Assembly: GCA_002150995.1 (NCBI GenBank)
Contig: MDHJ01000001.1
Span: forward strand, 1,798,001-1,862,000
Source: Clavibacter michiganensis
Lineage (GTDB): Bacteria > Actinomycetota > Actinomycetes > Actinomycetales > Microbacteriaceae
Direction: 5' to 3'
Length of the DNA stretch: 64,000 nt
A program made the position numbers and the translations under genes. The notes below the pieces were generated by a model that did not search any database, was not told where the DNA came from, and saw nothing but the letters and a program-made list of their open reading frames with translations. Positions 37,133 to 46,564 of the stretch are shown here, piece by piece (position 1 is the stretch's first letter; every line of letters starts with the position of its first letter).

Positions 37133-38328
37133 TCACGCGAGGCGGTCGGGCGCTCGCCCGGGATCCGTCGGGGAGTCGTGAGCAGGGTCGCCGCGATGTC
37201 GCGCCCGATCCGCTGCAGCAGGCGCGCCGACAGCACCGGGTCGCGCGAGCTGTCCTCGTCCGTGCGGTCCGCGAGGGCGTGCACCGCGTGGAGCCCGAGC
37301 TCGCGCACCCCCTCGGCGGAGAGCGCGTCGCGGCCCACGACCGCGACGACGGGTCGGCCGCCGCTCCGCCGGACGACGACGGAGATGAGCTTGCCGTCGC
37401 GCGTCTGCTCGTCCATGGAGCCCTCGCCCGTGATCACGAGGTCCGCGGCCTGCGCCCGGGCGTCGAACCCGAGCAGGTCGAGGAAGAATCCCGCGCCGGA
37501 GACGAGACGACCGCCGAGGAGGAGGAGCGCGTAGCCGATCCCGCCCGCGCTGCCGGCGCCGGGCGAGGCGGCCGCGGCGCGCGCTCCCGGGACGCCGGCG
37601 CGCTCGGCGAGGTCGACGAGGTGCGCGAGGGCGCCGTCGAGGAGGTCGACCTCCGCCGGGCCCGCGCCCTTCTGGGGGCCGAAGACGCGGGCGGCGCCCA
37701 GGGCACCGGTGAGCGGGTTCGTCACGTCGCTCGCGCCGAGGAGCTCGACGTCGTCGAGGGGGAGGAGGCCCGTGAGGTCGAGGCGGTCCACCGACCCCAG
37801 CGCGCCGCCGCTCGGCCGGATATCCGCGCCGTCCGCGCCGAGGAAGCGCACGCCGAGGGCGTGCAGGAGGCCCGCGCCGCCGTCCGTGGTGGCGCTGCCG
37901 CCGAGCGCGACGACGATGCGGCGCGCGCCGAGCCCGCGCACGTGCCGGATGGCCTCGCCCACCCCGTGGCTGGAGGAGCCCAGGGCGTCGCGCCGGCCGT
38001 CCGGCAGCACCGCCAGGCCGCTCGTGCCGGCGACCTCGACCACGGCCGTGTCCCCGCGCCGGGCCGCGGTCGCGAAGACCGGCAGGCCGGTCGGGCCGGT
38101 CACGTCGACGGCGACGGGCTCGTAGCCCGCGGCGAGCGCCGCGTCGACGCTGCCGTCCCCGCCGTCCGCGAGGGGGAGGAGGTCGCAGTCGACGCCGTCC
38201 GGGCCCGCGCCCTCGGCGAGGCCGGCGCTGATCCATCGCGCCACCTCGGCGGCCGTGAGGCTGCCCTTGTACTTGTCGGGCGCCACCAGGACCCGCGGAC
38301 GACGGTGGTCAGGGGTCCGGGGGAGCAT
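37133..38328 (-). CDS. glxK: Glycerate kinase (GlxK family), frameshift near its end
   Basis: Phosphorylates D-glycerate with ATP. 398 aa when restored. Opening VLVAPDKYKGSLTAAEVA is the family hallmark; GGDGSVDAAL, GGSATTDGGAGLLHALG, GASDVTNPL and VITGEGSMDEQT follow, the last a catalytic and nucleotide segment. The frame breaks at the GGGG run 37170-37173 (plus strand): one more base brings in a TGA at 37133-37135, whereas as written the reading runs on into rhaM. ATG 38328 starts MLPRTPDH; a weak AGG lies upstream. The pathway link to rhamnose is unclear. Confidence 0.87.
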
Positions 38329-38419
38329 GTCGGCGAGCCTACCGAGCCGCCTGCCGCGCATCGGGTCCCGCGGCGGTCGTCGGGTGGCCGCCGGTGGCGG
38401 GGTGGGCCAGACTGGCGCG

Positions 38420-38857
38420 ATGGTCCCGTGCGCGTCCTGCCGCATCATCGAGGGCTCGGCTCCGGCCGTCTGGGTGGAGCGCGAGGAGCACGCCGTGGCC
38501 TTCGCGCCGCTCCCGGGCTCGGCCCTCGCCCCGGGGCACACGCTCGTCGTCCCCGTGGAGCACGTCGACGACCTCCGCCGCGCATCCCCTGCCGCGCTCG
38601 CGGCGACGACGGCCCTGGTGCAGCGGGTCGCCCGCGCCATGCACGGCGCCCTCGGGGCCACCGGCACGGTGGTCCTGCAGGCCTCGGGCGCCGGCGTCCC
38701 CGGCGACCAGGGCGACCCCGCCGTCAGCGTCCCGCACCTGCACTTCCACGTCGTCCCGCGGTGGCCCGACGACGGCGCCGTCCTCTGGCCGGTCCTCCCG
38801 TCCGCGCACCGCGTCGACGGCGATCCGCACGCCGCGCTCGCTGCGATGTTCGAGTAG
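38420..38857 (+). CDS. HIT-family protein
   Basis: A small nucleotide hydrolase or transferase of the histidine-triad superfamily, 145 aa. CRIIEGSAPAVWVEREEH start, PGHTLVVPVEHVDD middle, and the triad HLHFHVVPRW near residue 115. Probably hydrolyses adenosine phosphoramidates or dinucleoside polyphosphates; the exact substrate is not decided. Divergent from glycerate kinase with 91 bp between them. Confidence 0.88.
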   Translation: MVPCASCRIIEGSAPAVWVEREEHAVAFAPLPGSALAPGHTLVVPVEHVDDLRRASPAALAATTALVQRVARAMHGALGATGTVVLQASGAGVPGDQGDPAVSVPHLHFHVVPRWPDDGAVLWPVLPSAHRVDGDPHAALAAMFE

Positions 38858-39011
38858 CCGCGCGTCAGGCAGACCATCATGCCCGGGGCCCGGCGTCTGC
38901 GCTGCCCGTCGCCGCCGCTGCCCCCACCCCGTGGCCGCCGTTGCATCGCGCCCGCACCCATACGCGGCCCATCGGCCGTACATGGGATCGTCATAGGCCC
39001 GCACGGCGTAC

Positions 39012-39045
39012 TGGTGCTCCACCCCGACAGAACAGTGGAGCACCA
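39012..39045 (+). promoter_or_regulatory. Hairpin hiding the ribosome binding site of the DUF4956 operon
   Basis: Perfect 11-bp arms TGGTGCTCCAC (39012-39022) and GTGGAGCACCA (39035-39045), 12-base loop. The right arm holds the GGAG that serves GTG 39048. In the leader RNA this would mask translation start until opened by a protein, a ligand or temperature. The rest of 38858-39047 shows no gene. Confidence 0.6.
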
Positions 39046-39047
39046 CC

Positions 39048-39647
39048 GTGGACTACATCCTCCCCATCGCCGTCGACCTCGTGGCCGTCGGCATCCTGAC
39101 CTTCGCCATCTACTTCCCCCGGCACCACCGCCGGGACCTCGTCGTCGCCTTCCTCGGCGTGAACGTCGGGGTGCTCGCCGTGTCGCTCGTCCTGGGGTCC
39201 AGCACCATCGGCGCCGGCCTCGGGCTCGGCCTGTTCGGAGTGCTCTCGATCATCCGGCTGCGGTCGGACGAGATCGCGCAGCACGAGGTCGCGTACTACT
39301 TCTCCGCCCTCGCGCTCGGCCTCATCACCGGTCTCTCCGGTTCGATCGACCCGCTGCACGTGTCGCTGATGGCGCTGATCCTGCTCGTGCTCGTCGTGGG
39401 CGACCACCCGCGCCTGTTCGGCCGGTACCGCCAGCAGACGATGACGATCGACATGGCCATCGCGGACCACGACGCGCTCCTGGAGCACCTGGGACTCGTG
39501 CTCGGCGCGGAGATCCGCGGCGCGCAGGTGAAGCACCTCGACCTCGTCGACGACACCACCGTCGTGGACGTGCGCTACCGGGTCCGTCCGAGCGGCAGCC
39601 CGGCCCGCCGCCGCGAGGCCATGCCGCAGGGCAAGGTGACCGCGTGA
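39048..39647 (+). CDS. DUF4956 membrane protein
   Basis: 199 aa, four hydrophobic segments in the first 115 residues (ILPIAVDLVAVGILTFAIYF, VVAFLGVNVGVLAVSLVLG, LGLFGVLSIIRLRSDEI, MALILLVLVVGD), then a soluble tail. DUF4956 proteins commonly stand beside VTC-domain polyphosphate polymerase-like genes; no function is proven. The conserved FSIIRLR-like stretch (LSIIRLRSDEI) is present. GTG 39048 with GGAG 8 bases upstream. The stop overlaps the next start as GTGA. Confidence 0.85.
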   Translation: MDYILPIAVDLVAVGILTFAIYFPRHHRRDLVVAFLGVNVGVLAVSLVLGSSTIGAGLGLGLFGVLSIIRLRSDEIAQHEVAYYFSALALGLITGLSGSIDPLHVSLMALILLVLVVGDHPRLFGRYRQQTMTIDMAIADHDALLEHLGLVLGAEIRGAQVKHLDLVDDTTVVDVRYRVRPSGSPARRREAMPQGKVTA

Positions 39648-40439
39648 ACCACGTCGGCACACTGACCGCCGTCGGCCTGCTGGACCCCATCAGCCTGGAC
39701 GAGCTCGTGGCCCGCGCCGCGCTGCTCACGCGGGTGGACCGCAAGTACGTGGTGCCGATGCACGCGCTCGACGCGGCCCTCGCGGGCCTGGAGCCGGGGA
39801 CGCGAGCCCTCGAGTTCGACGGCCGCCGCGCATCCGCGTACCGCAGCGTGTACTTCGACACCCCCGAGCTCGCGAGCTTCCACCTGGCCGCGCACGGTCG
39901 GCGCCGCCGCTTCAAGGTCCGGACCCGCAGCTACGTCGACTCCGGCGAGTGCAACCTCGAGGTCAAGACCCGTGGCGGCCGCAGCAGCACCGTCAAGGAC
40001 CGGGTCGCCCACGTCGCCGGCGACGAGCGGATGCTCACCGGCGCGGGCCTCGCCCACGTCGACGCGACGCTGCAGGAGGCCGGCATCCGGGGCATCGCCC
40101 CCAGCGGCTGCGGCCCACGCTCGTGACCGAGTACGACCGCACGACCCTGTTCGTCCGAGCGACGAGAGTCGCGCGACCGTCGACACCTCCCTCGCCTGGA
40201 TCCTCGACGACCGCCGCCTCGAACTCCCCCGCGTGGCGATCGTGGAGACCAAGTCCGGCTCCCGACCGTCCGCCGTCGACCGGCTCCTCTGGAGCCACGG
40301 GCACCGCCCCTCGACCATCTCGAAGTACGGCACGGGCCTCGCCGCCCTCCGCGACGACCTGCCCTCGAACAAGTGGAACCGGGTCCTCCGGCGCCACTTC
40401 GCCGACGGCCGCACCACCTCCACCTCCTCCGCCGCCTGA
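39644..40439 (+). CDS. VTC-domain (polyphosphate polymerase-like) protein, two frameshifts
   Basis: 265 aa when restored. The VTC tunnel domain is a triphosphate-tunnel fold that makes polyphosphate from ATP in yeast Vtc4; bacterial versions beside DUF4956 are uncharacterised. Tunnel residues are visible: RVDRKYVVP, YRSVYFDTPEL, FKVRTRSY, CNLEVKTRGG and VAIVETKSG. Breaks at the C run 40098-40102 (restores RLRPTLVTEYDRTTLF) and about 40155-40160 (restores SDESRATVDTSLAWILDDR). Basic and acidic tunnel positions look complete, so it is probably active. Confidence 0.84.
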
Positions 40440-40492
40440 GCGCGGCATCCCGCACACTCCGGCGCTCACCTGCGCCCACCGAAGGACACCCC

Positions 40493-42414
40493 ATGACCCC
40501 GAAGCGCTCCATCCGCAACCCCACGACCATCGCCGTCTCCCTCCTGCTCAGCGTCGGTCTCTTGGCTGGCTGCGGCATCGCCACGACTACCGCCGGCACC
40601 GACACCACCACGGCCACCGCAGCCGCGGTCGAGGTCGACGCCACCCAGAGCGCCGCTCAAGTCCTGGCGGCGAACGAAGCCGTCATGGACTCCGGCGACT
40701 ACGTCGACGACGCGGAAGCCGTCGACATCGCACTCGACGGCGACACCGCTACGACCTCCGGCGACGGCGTGACCGTCGACGGCAGCACCGTCACCATCAC
40801 CGCCGCCGGCACCTACCGCATCAGTGGGACGCTCGACGACGGCCAGGTGATCGTCGACACGGCGGACACCGGGACCGTCGCCCTGATCCTCGACGGCGCG
40901 AGCATCTCCTCCACCACGACGGCCGCGATCGACATCCGGCAGGCGGACGCCGCCATCATCTCGCTCGCCACCGGCACCGAGAACGCGCTGAGCGACGCCG
41001 CGTCCTACGACGACTCCGCCGAGGCGAACGCGGCGCTCTACAGCGCCACCGACCTCACCATCACCGGCACCGGCTCGCTCGCGGTGACCGGGAACGGGAA
41101 CGACGGCATCGCCTCGCAGGACGGCCTGGTGATCGATTCCGGGAGCATCGCGGTCACCGCCGCCGACGACGGCATCCGCGGGAAGGACGCCCTCGTCATC
41201 CAGGGCGGGACGGTCAGCGTCACCGCCGGCGGCGACGGCCTCAAGTCCGACGACGACGAGGACCCGACGCGCGGGTTCATCTCCATCACCGACGGAGACG
41301 TGACCGTCACCGCGGACGACGACGGCCTCGCGGCCACGACCGACGTCGTCATCACGGGCGGCACGCTCGACGTCACCACGGGCGGCGGCGCCGCGAACGC
41401 GGCCGCCGCAGCGACGGACTCCAGCGCGCAGGGCATCACCGCCGGCGTCATCGCGGTCATCGAGGGCGGGACGACCACCATCGACGCCCAGCACGACGCG
41501 ATCAACGCCACGGGCGGATTCCACCTCGTCTCCGGCACCGTGGACGCCGCCGCCGGAGACGACGGTGTGCACGCCGACACCGCCCTCGTGATCGACGGCG
41601 GCACCCTCGACATCACGACCGCCGTCGAGGGGCTCGAGAGCGCCGCCATCACGGTCAACGGCGGGGAGACGTCCCTGGTCACCCAGGACGACGGCGTGAA
41701 CGCGACCGTGGGCTCCACCACGACGGAGAGCGCGACCGGCACGGGCGACGCGGCCGCGGCGGCGGACGGCGCCGCAGCACCGGAGGCGGGTACCGCTCCT
41801 GCAGCCGGCACGGCCCCGACCGGGGGCGCCCCGGAGGAGGTATGCGGACGGGCGGCGGAGGCATGGCCGGCGGCGGCGGAAGCGGTGATGACGGATCGAC
41901 CCTGACCATCACCGGCGGCACCCTCGTCGTCGACGCGGAGGGCGACGGCCTGGACTCCAACGGATCCGCCACCATCTCCGGCGGCACTGTCGTGGTGAAC
42001 GGTCCCGAGGGCAGCGGGAACGGCGCCCTCGACGTGAACGGCACCCTCGACGTCTCCGCCGGCACCCTCCTCGCGGCCGGCAGCAGCGGCATGGTCGTCT
42101 CCCCGGCGACCACGAGCACCCAGGGGTGGATCTCCGCGACGCTCGACAGCACCTACGACGCCGGCACGACCGTGCAGATCCTGGACGCGGACGGGACCGT
42201 CGTCGCATCGTTCGAGGCGAGCAAGTCCTTCGGCAACATCGTCTACTCCTCCGACGCGATCACCACGGGCGAGAGCTACTCGGTCGCGATCGGCGGCACG
42301 GTCTCCGGTGCGAGCACGGGGGGCCTCGCGGCGTCGGGCGACGCCACGGGAGCGGCCGCCTCCGTCACGGTCACCGCGGGTGAGGCCGCGACCGGCGGGA
42401 TGGGCGGCCGCTAG
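40493..42414 (+). CDS. Carbohydrate-binding beta-helix lipoprotein (Cthe_2159-like), one frameshift
   Basis: 640 aa when restored. Lipobox LAGC at about residue 24 anchors it outside. The rest is a run of short degenerate repeats of the form DGTVTVTADDDGL, GGTLDVTTGG and DGVNATVG, the pattern of right-handed beta-helix proteins of the Cthe_2159 family, which bind pectin-like and cellulosic polysaccharides. The frame breaks at 41833-41834 inside a Gly-rich linker; one more G gives PGGGMRTGGGGMAGG and the last part (DGSTLTITGGTLVVDAEGDG). GAAGGA precedes ATG 40493. Confidence 0.82.
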
Positions 42415-42449
42415 CACCGGAGCTGCCCGCGGTCCCGCGGGCAGCAGGG

Positions 42450-42484
42450 AAGGGGAGGTCCGGCGAGTCGCGGGGCCTCCCCTT
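42450..42484 (+). terminator. Hairpin terminator after the beta-helix protein gene
   Basis: AAGGGGAGG (42450-42458) pairs with CCTCCCCTT (42476-42484). A second small hairpin GCCCGCGG/CCGCGGGC lies just before it (42424-42442). The next gene is 108 bp downstream and may have its own promoter. Confidence 0.6.
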
Positions 42485-42591
42485 CGTCGTCCCTCCCGCC
42501 CGCACCGAGCTCCTCGACGGGAATCCGCGCTCATGGGAGCGTCATCGACGCCTCATCGAATCGTCATCATGCAGCTCTGCACCCTGATCCC

Positions 42592-43515
42592 ATGACCCAC
42601 GAACCGACCCGACGCCCCTCCCGCCGCACCTTCCTCCTCGGCGGCGCCGCAGCCCTGGGCCTTGCTGCCACTGGGACTGGCTGGGCCCTTGACCGCTTCG
42701 TCGTCCCGCACGTAGAGATCGACGACGTCGACGCCTTCGAGGCCGCGAACGCCTCTACCGACACCGCCTCGACCAGTACCGGAACGGCGACCGTCACCGT
42801 CACCACCCGGACGCAGGGATCCGGCGACGACCTCGTCACCTACTACGTCGCCGACCTGCTCCTCACGGACGCCACCGCGCTGCGGTCCGCGTTCGCGGAC
42901 GACGCGTTCGGGGAGAACATCATCGACACGACCTCGAGCATCGCCGCGCAGAACGACGCGGCGTTCGCGATCAACGGCGACTACTACGGCTTCCGCGACA
43001 CCGGCATCGTCATCCGGAACGGCGTCGCGTTCCGCGACGCGGGCGCCCGCGAGGGGCTGGCCTTCTACCGAGACGGTCACGCGGAGGTGTACGACGAGAC
43101 CGCCACCAGCGCGGATGCGCTGGTCGCCGCGGGCGTGTGGAACACCCTCTCGTTCGGTCCCGCCGTCGTCCGCGACGGCGCCGAGGTCGCCGGCATCGAC
43201 CAGGTCGAGGTCGACACGAACTTCGGCAACCACTCCATCCAGGGCCGCCAGCCCCGCACCTGCGTCGGCGTGATCGCCGCGAACCACCTCGCCCTGGTCG
43301 TCGTCGACGGCCGCAGCACCGGCTACAGCGCGGGCGTCACCCTGCCCGACCTCGCCGCGATCATGCTCGACCTCGGCTGCGAGACCGCGTACAACATCGA
43401 CGGCGGCGGATCCTCGACCATGGTCCAGGACGGCGAGCTCGTGAACCGGCCGCTCGGGACGACGAGCGAGCGCGGCACCTCCGACATCCTCTACATCCCC
43501 ACGAGCGCCGCGTGA
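42592..43515 (+). CDS. Phosphodiester glycosidase (NAGPA-domain) protein, Tat-exported
   Basis: 307 aa. Twin-arginine signal SRRTFLLGGAAALG. NAGPA domain: FAINGDYYGFRDTGIVIRNG, PRTCVGVIAANHLALVVVDG, DGGGSSTMVQDGELVNRP. The human uncovering enzyme removes GlcNAc from mannose-6-phosphate; bacterial members are thought to cleave phosphodiester-linked glycans outside the cell. The exact substrate is open. ATG 42592. Its stop overlaps the next gene as GTGA, linking it to a glycosyltransferase. Confidence 0.87.
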   Translation: MTHEPTRRPSRRTFLLGGAAALGLAATGTGWALDRFVVPHVEIDDVDAFEAANASTDTASTSTGTATVTVTTRTQGSGDDLVTYYVADLLLTDATALRSAFADDAFGENIIDTTSSIAAQNDAAFAINGDYYGFRDTGIVIRNGVAFRDAGAREGLAFYRDGHAEVYDETATSADALVAAGVWNTLSFGPAVVRDGAEVAGIDQVEVDTNFGNHSIQGRQPRTCVGVIAANHLALVVVDGRSTGYSAGVTLPDLAAIMLDLGCETAYNIDGGGSSTMVQDGELVNRPLGTTSERGTSDILYIPTSAA

Positions 43516-44666
43516 TCGTCCTCATCCCCGCCTACGAGCCCGACGTCCGCCTCCCCGCGCTCGTGACCGCCCTCGTCGAGGCCCGCCCCGACGTGATCCC
43601 GGTCGTCGTCGACGACGGCAGCGGGCCCGGCCACATTGCGACCTTCGACGCGACGCGGGCGGCCGGAGCCGTCGTCCTCACCCATCCGCGGAACCTCGGC
43701 AAGGGCCGCGCGCTGCGGACCGGCATCGCGTACGCCGGAGCCGCCCACCCCGGAGAGGACGTCGTGTGCGCCGACAGCGACGGGCAGCACACGGCCGTCG
43801 ACGTGCTCCGCGTCGCCGACCACGTCCGCCGCACCGGCTCCATGGTGCTCGGCGGGCGGAGGTTCGACGGCGACGTGCCGCTCCGCAGCCGCTTCGGCAA
43901 CGCGGTGTCCCGCGGACTCCTCCGCCGGGCGTCCGGCGGGCACGTCCACGACACGCAGACCGGGCTCCGCGGCTACCCGGCGGGATCCCTGGCGTGGCTG
44001 CTCGACGTGCCGGGGGACCGGTTCGAGTACGAGCTGCGGGTGCTGCTGCGGGCGCACGCCGACGGGCGACGGGTGGAGGAGATCCCCATCCAGACGCTCT
44101 ACCTCGAGGGCAACGCGTCCTCGCACTTCCGCCCGATGGCGGACTCGTGGAGGGTGCTCGCACCGCTCATCCTGCATGCCCTGGTCGCGATCGGGTCCTT
44201 CGTCCTCGACCTCATCGCCCTCTGGGCCCTGGTCGCCGTGACCGGAGAGCTCCTGATCGGCGTGATCGGCGCACGACTGATCAGCGGCACCGTCAACTTC
44301 CTCGCCAACCGCCGCCTCGTCCACACAGGCCGCGGTCCGGCGGCGCCGCTCCCCGCGGAAAGCGGCGCGAAGCGCCGTCTGCTCCTCGGGGAGGCGCTGC
44401 GGTACACGGCGCTCGCGTCGCTGGTCGCGCTCGGCGACGTCGTGCTCCTGGAAGCACTCACGACGGCCGGCATCCCATTGCTCCTGGCCAAGATCGGCGC
44501 GGGAGCCGCCCTGTTCGTCGCCGGCTTCGCCGTGCAGCGCACGCTCGTCTTCCGGCGGCACGCGGTGGAACCCGGCCCCGTGCCGGCAGCCGTCGATACC
44601 GCCACCGCTCCACCGGCCGCGTCGGGGCGGCGTCCCACCTCGCCCGGGTTCATGGCCGGTCCATAG
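43512..44666 (+). CDS. Fusion of GT2 glycosyltransferase and GtrA-like membrane domain
   Basis: 384 aa. N-terminal GT2 domain about 1-215: VLIPAYEPD, VVVDDGSG, CADSDGQHTAVDV (DxD motif) and QTGLRGYP, like DPM1-type prenyl-phosphate sugar transferases. C-terminal GtrA domain about 220-350 with four helices (GSFVLDLIALWALVAVTG to AALFVAGFAVQRTLVF). Usually these are separate genes, with GtrA thought to flip or carry the lipid-linked sugar. Making and flipping in one protein suggests cell-surface glycan decoration. GTG 43512. Confidence 0.88.
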   Translation: MIVLIPAYEPDVRLPALVTALVEARPDVIPVVVDDGSGPGHIATFDATRAAGAVVLTHPRNLGKGRALRTGIAYAGAAHPGEDVVCADSDGQHTAVDVLRVADHVRRTGSMVLGGRRFDGDVPLRSRFGNAVSRGLLRRASGGHVHDTQTGLRGYPAGSLAWLLDVPGDRFEYELRVLLRAHADGRRVEEIPIQTLYLEGNASSHFRPMADSWRVLAPLILHALVAIGSFVLDLIALWALVAVTGELLIGVIGARLISGTVNFLANRRLVHTGRGPAAPLPAESGAKRRLLLGEALRYTALASLVALGDVVLLEALTTAGIPLLLAKIGAGAALFVAGFAVQRTLVFRRHAVEPGPVPAAVDTATAPPAASGRRPTSPGFMAGP

Positions 44667-44710
44667 CCGTGCCAGGGCCGGCTCATGCGTCGATGCCGCT
44701 GAATCGGGGC

Positions 44711-46165
44711 ATGAGCGCACCGATGCATGCACCACCACCTGCACCCGCACCAGCACCAGCACCAGCACCAGCACCAGCACCTTCCGCCCCCGCACCGCGG
44801 GCCGACGCGGCGCTGCGGGCGGCGGGACGACGGCGGTCGCGCATGACGCGGCTCCTCGGTGCCGCGGCATGGGCCTCCGCCGTGGTGGCGGTGCTGCTGT
44901 GGGCGACGTCCGACGCGGCACGCATCACCGGCGACGGACGGATCCTGATCGTCCTCGGGATCATCGAGGGACTCATCGGCACCGACCTGATCCTGGTCAT
45001 GCTCGTCCTCGCGGCCCGCGTGCCGCTGATCGACCGCCTCGTCGGCCATGACGCCGCCATGGCGCTGCACGGCCGCCTCGGGAAGCCCGCCCTCCACCTC
45101 CTCCTCGCCCACGGCGCGCTGCTGGTGGTCGGCTACTCCCTCGACTCCGGCGAGGGCATCGGGCCGATGGTCGTGGCGCTGTGGGAGACGACCGACGTCC
45201 GGCTCGCGATCCTCGGCCTCGGCGCCCTCGTGGCCGTCGTCGTGAGCTCCGTGATCGCCGTCCGCCGCGTGCTCCCGTACGAGGCGTGGCACGGCGTGCA
45301 TCTCCTGTCCTATGCGGCGGTGGTCCTCGCCGTCCCGCACCAGCTGCAGCAGGGACAGGTCCTCGCGGAGACGTCGTGGCAGCGGGCGTACTGGATCGCG
45401 CTGTACTTGATCGCGCTCGGCTGCATCGCGGTCTTCCGCTTCGGCACGCCCGTCCTCCTGTCCCTCCGGCACCGGGTGGTCGTGGACCGCGTCGAGCCGC
45501 TCGGCGACGACGTGGTGTCCCTCCACCTGCGCGGTCGCCTGCTCGACCGCCTCCCCGCGCGGGGCGGTCAGTTCCTCATGTGGCGGTTCTGGGGAGCGGG
45601 GACCTGGTGGCACGCGCACCCGCTCTCGCTGTCCGCCGCACCCGACGGCACGGGCCTGCGGCTCACGGTGCGGGCCCTGGGGCGCGGCAGCGGCGGCCTC
45701 GCGCGGCTCCGGCCCGGGACGCCCGTGTCGTTCGCCGGACCGTACGGCGTCTTCACGGCGGCCAGCCGCACCCGCCCCCGCATCGCGGTCGCCGCCGCGG
45801 GGATCGGGATCACCCCCGTCCGCGCGTTCCTCGAGGACGTCTCCGCGCCGGCGGGATCGGTGTCCATCCTGCTCCGCGCGCGCGATGCCCGGGAGACGCA
45901 CCTCTGGGACGAGGTCATCGCGTGGGCCGCCGCCCGCGGTCACCGCGTCCTGACCAGCGTCGGCTCCCGCGGCAGCGGACCCGGCGCGTGGCTGGCCGAC
46001 GAGCAGGCCGGCCAGGGCCACCGCATCGCCACGGTCTTCCCCGACCTCGACGGCTCGGACCTCTACGTCTGCGGACCCGCACGCTGGGCGGACCTCGTCG
46101 AGGCCGACGCACGCGCCGCGGGGCTGCCGCGCGCACAGCTCCACCGCGAGCGCTTCAGCTGGTGA
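44711..46165 (+). CDS. Ferric-reductase-like flavocytochrome with FAD/NAD domain
   Basis: 484 aa. An N-terminal Ala/Pro tail coded by a six-base repeat precedes six helices. Heme-ligand histidines occur in AMALHGRLGKPALHLLLAHG and AWHGVHLLSYAAVVLAVPHQ. FAD-binding HAHPLSLSAAP and NAD-binding AAGIGITPVRAF with YVCGPARW follow. Moves electrons from NAD(P)H through FAD and heme to the outer face, to metal ions or a flavoprotein. ATG 44711 has a weak GGGG before it; ATG 44693 is also possible. Confidence 0.86.
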   Translation: MSAPMHAPPPAPAPAPAPAPAPAPSAPAPRADAALRAAGRRRSRMTRLLGAAAWASAVVAVLLWATSDAARITGDGRILIVLGIIEGLIGTDLILVMLVLAARVPLIDRLVGHDAAMALHGRLGKPALHLLLAHGALLVVGYSLDSGEGIGPMVVALWETTDVRLAILGLGALVAVVVSSVIAVRRVLPYEAWHGVHLLSYAAVVLAVPHQLQQGQVLAETSWQRAYWIALYLIALGCIAVFRFGTPVLLSLRHRVVVDRVEPLGDDVVSLHLRGRLLDRLPARGGQFLMWRFWGAGTWWHAHPLSLSAAPDGTGLRLTVRALGRGSGGLARLRPGTPVSFAGPYGVFTAASRTRPRIAVAAAGIGITPVRAFLEDVSAPAGSVSILLRARDARETHLWDEVIAWAAARGHRVLTSVGSRGSGPGAWLADEQAGQGHRIATVFPDLDGSDLYVCGPARWADLVEADARAAGLPRAQLHRERFSW

Positions 46166-46200
46166 CAGCACCGCATCACGCCCACGAAGGAGAAGGACGC

Positions 46201-46563
46201 ATGCACGACGAGGACACCACATGGACGCGGCGCATGATCGCGGGGCTCACGACGGGCATCGCCCTCGTGGGCGCCGGGGCGCTCGGCTCGACCGTCTACC
46301 TGACGCAGGCCGTGCTCGCGGACGACGCCGGCGCCCCGACGACGTCCGCAGTCGTCCCCGCGGACCCGAGCACCGACGACCAGGCCGCTACCTCGATGCC
46401 GGCGGATGCCTCGACGGGCTCGGGAGGCGGGTCGACGGGCTCCGGGTCGACCGGCTCGGACACCTCGACCGGCTCCGACACCTCTACCGGCTCGGGGACG
46501 ACCGACTCCGGCGTGAGCGCCGGGACCGGGTCCGGCTCCTCGGCGCGGACCTCGGGGTCCTGA
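46201..46563 (+). CDS. Small membrane-anchored Ser/Thr/Gly-rich protein
   Basis: 120 aa. One transmembrane or signal-anchor helix (IAGLTTGIALVGAGALGSTVYL), then about 75 residues of low complexity with 18-bp tandem repeats. It sits where operons of this kind usually carry an FMN-binding protein, between the reductase and apbE. No FMN attachment motif of the S/T-G-A-T/S type is seen, so it may be a linker remnant or a divergent partner. Strong GAAGGAGAAGGA before ATG 46201. Confidence 0.7.
   Translation: MHDEDTTWTRRMIAGLTTGIALVGAGALGSTVYLTQAVLADDAGAPTTSAVVPADPSTDDQAATSMPADASTGSGGGSTGSGSTGSDTSTGSDTSTGSGTTDSGVSAGTGSGSSARTSGS
46447..46500 (+). repeat. 18-bp tandem repeat inside the small Ser-rich protein gene
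   Basis: Units at 46447-46464, 46465-46482 and (diverged) 46483-46500, coding STGSDT. Length change would not alter the frame. Confidence 0.6.
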
Positions 46564-46564
46564 C

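Noticed and set aside
36736..38994. Glycerate kinase-rhamnose mutarotase fusion protein
   Set aside because: Created by a one-base deletion near 37171; RhaM has its own ATG and ribosome binding site.
40493..42414. Adhesin or S-layer reading of the repeat-rich protein
   Set aside because: Lipobox and short beta-helix turns fit the Cthe_2159-like carbohydrate-binding family better than long adhesin repeats.
44748..44781. Six-base repeat (CACCAG) in the flavocytochrome gene as a phase-variation switch
   Set aside because: The unit is a multiple of three, so copy change only alters an Ala/Pro tail and cannot switch the gene off.
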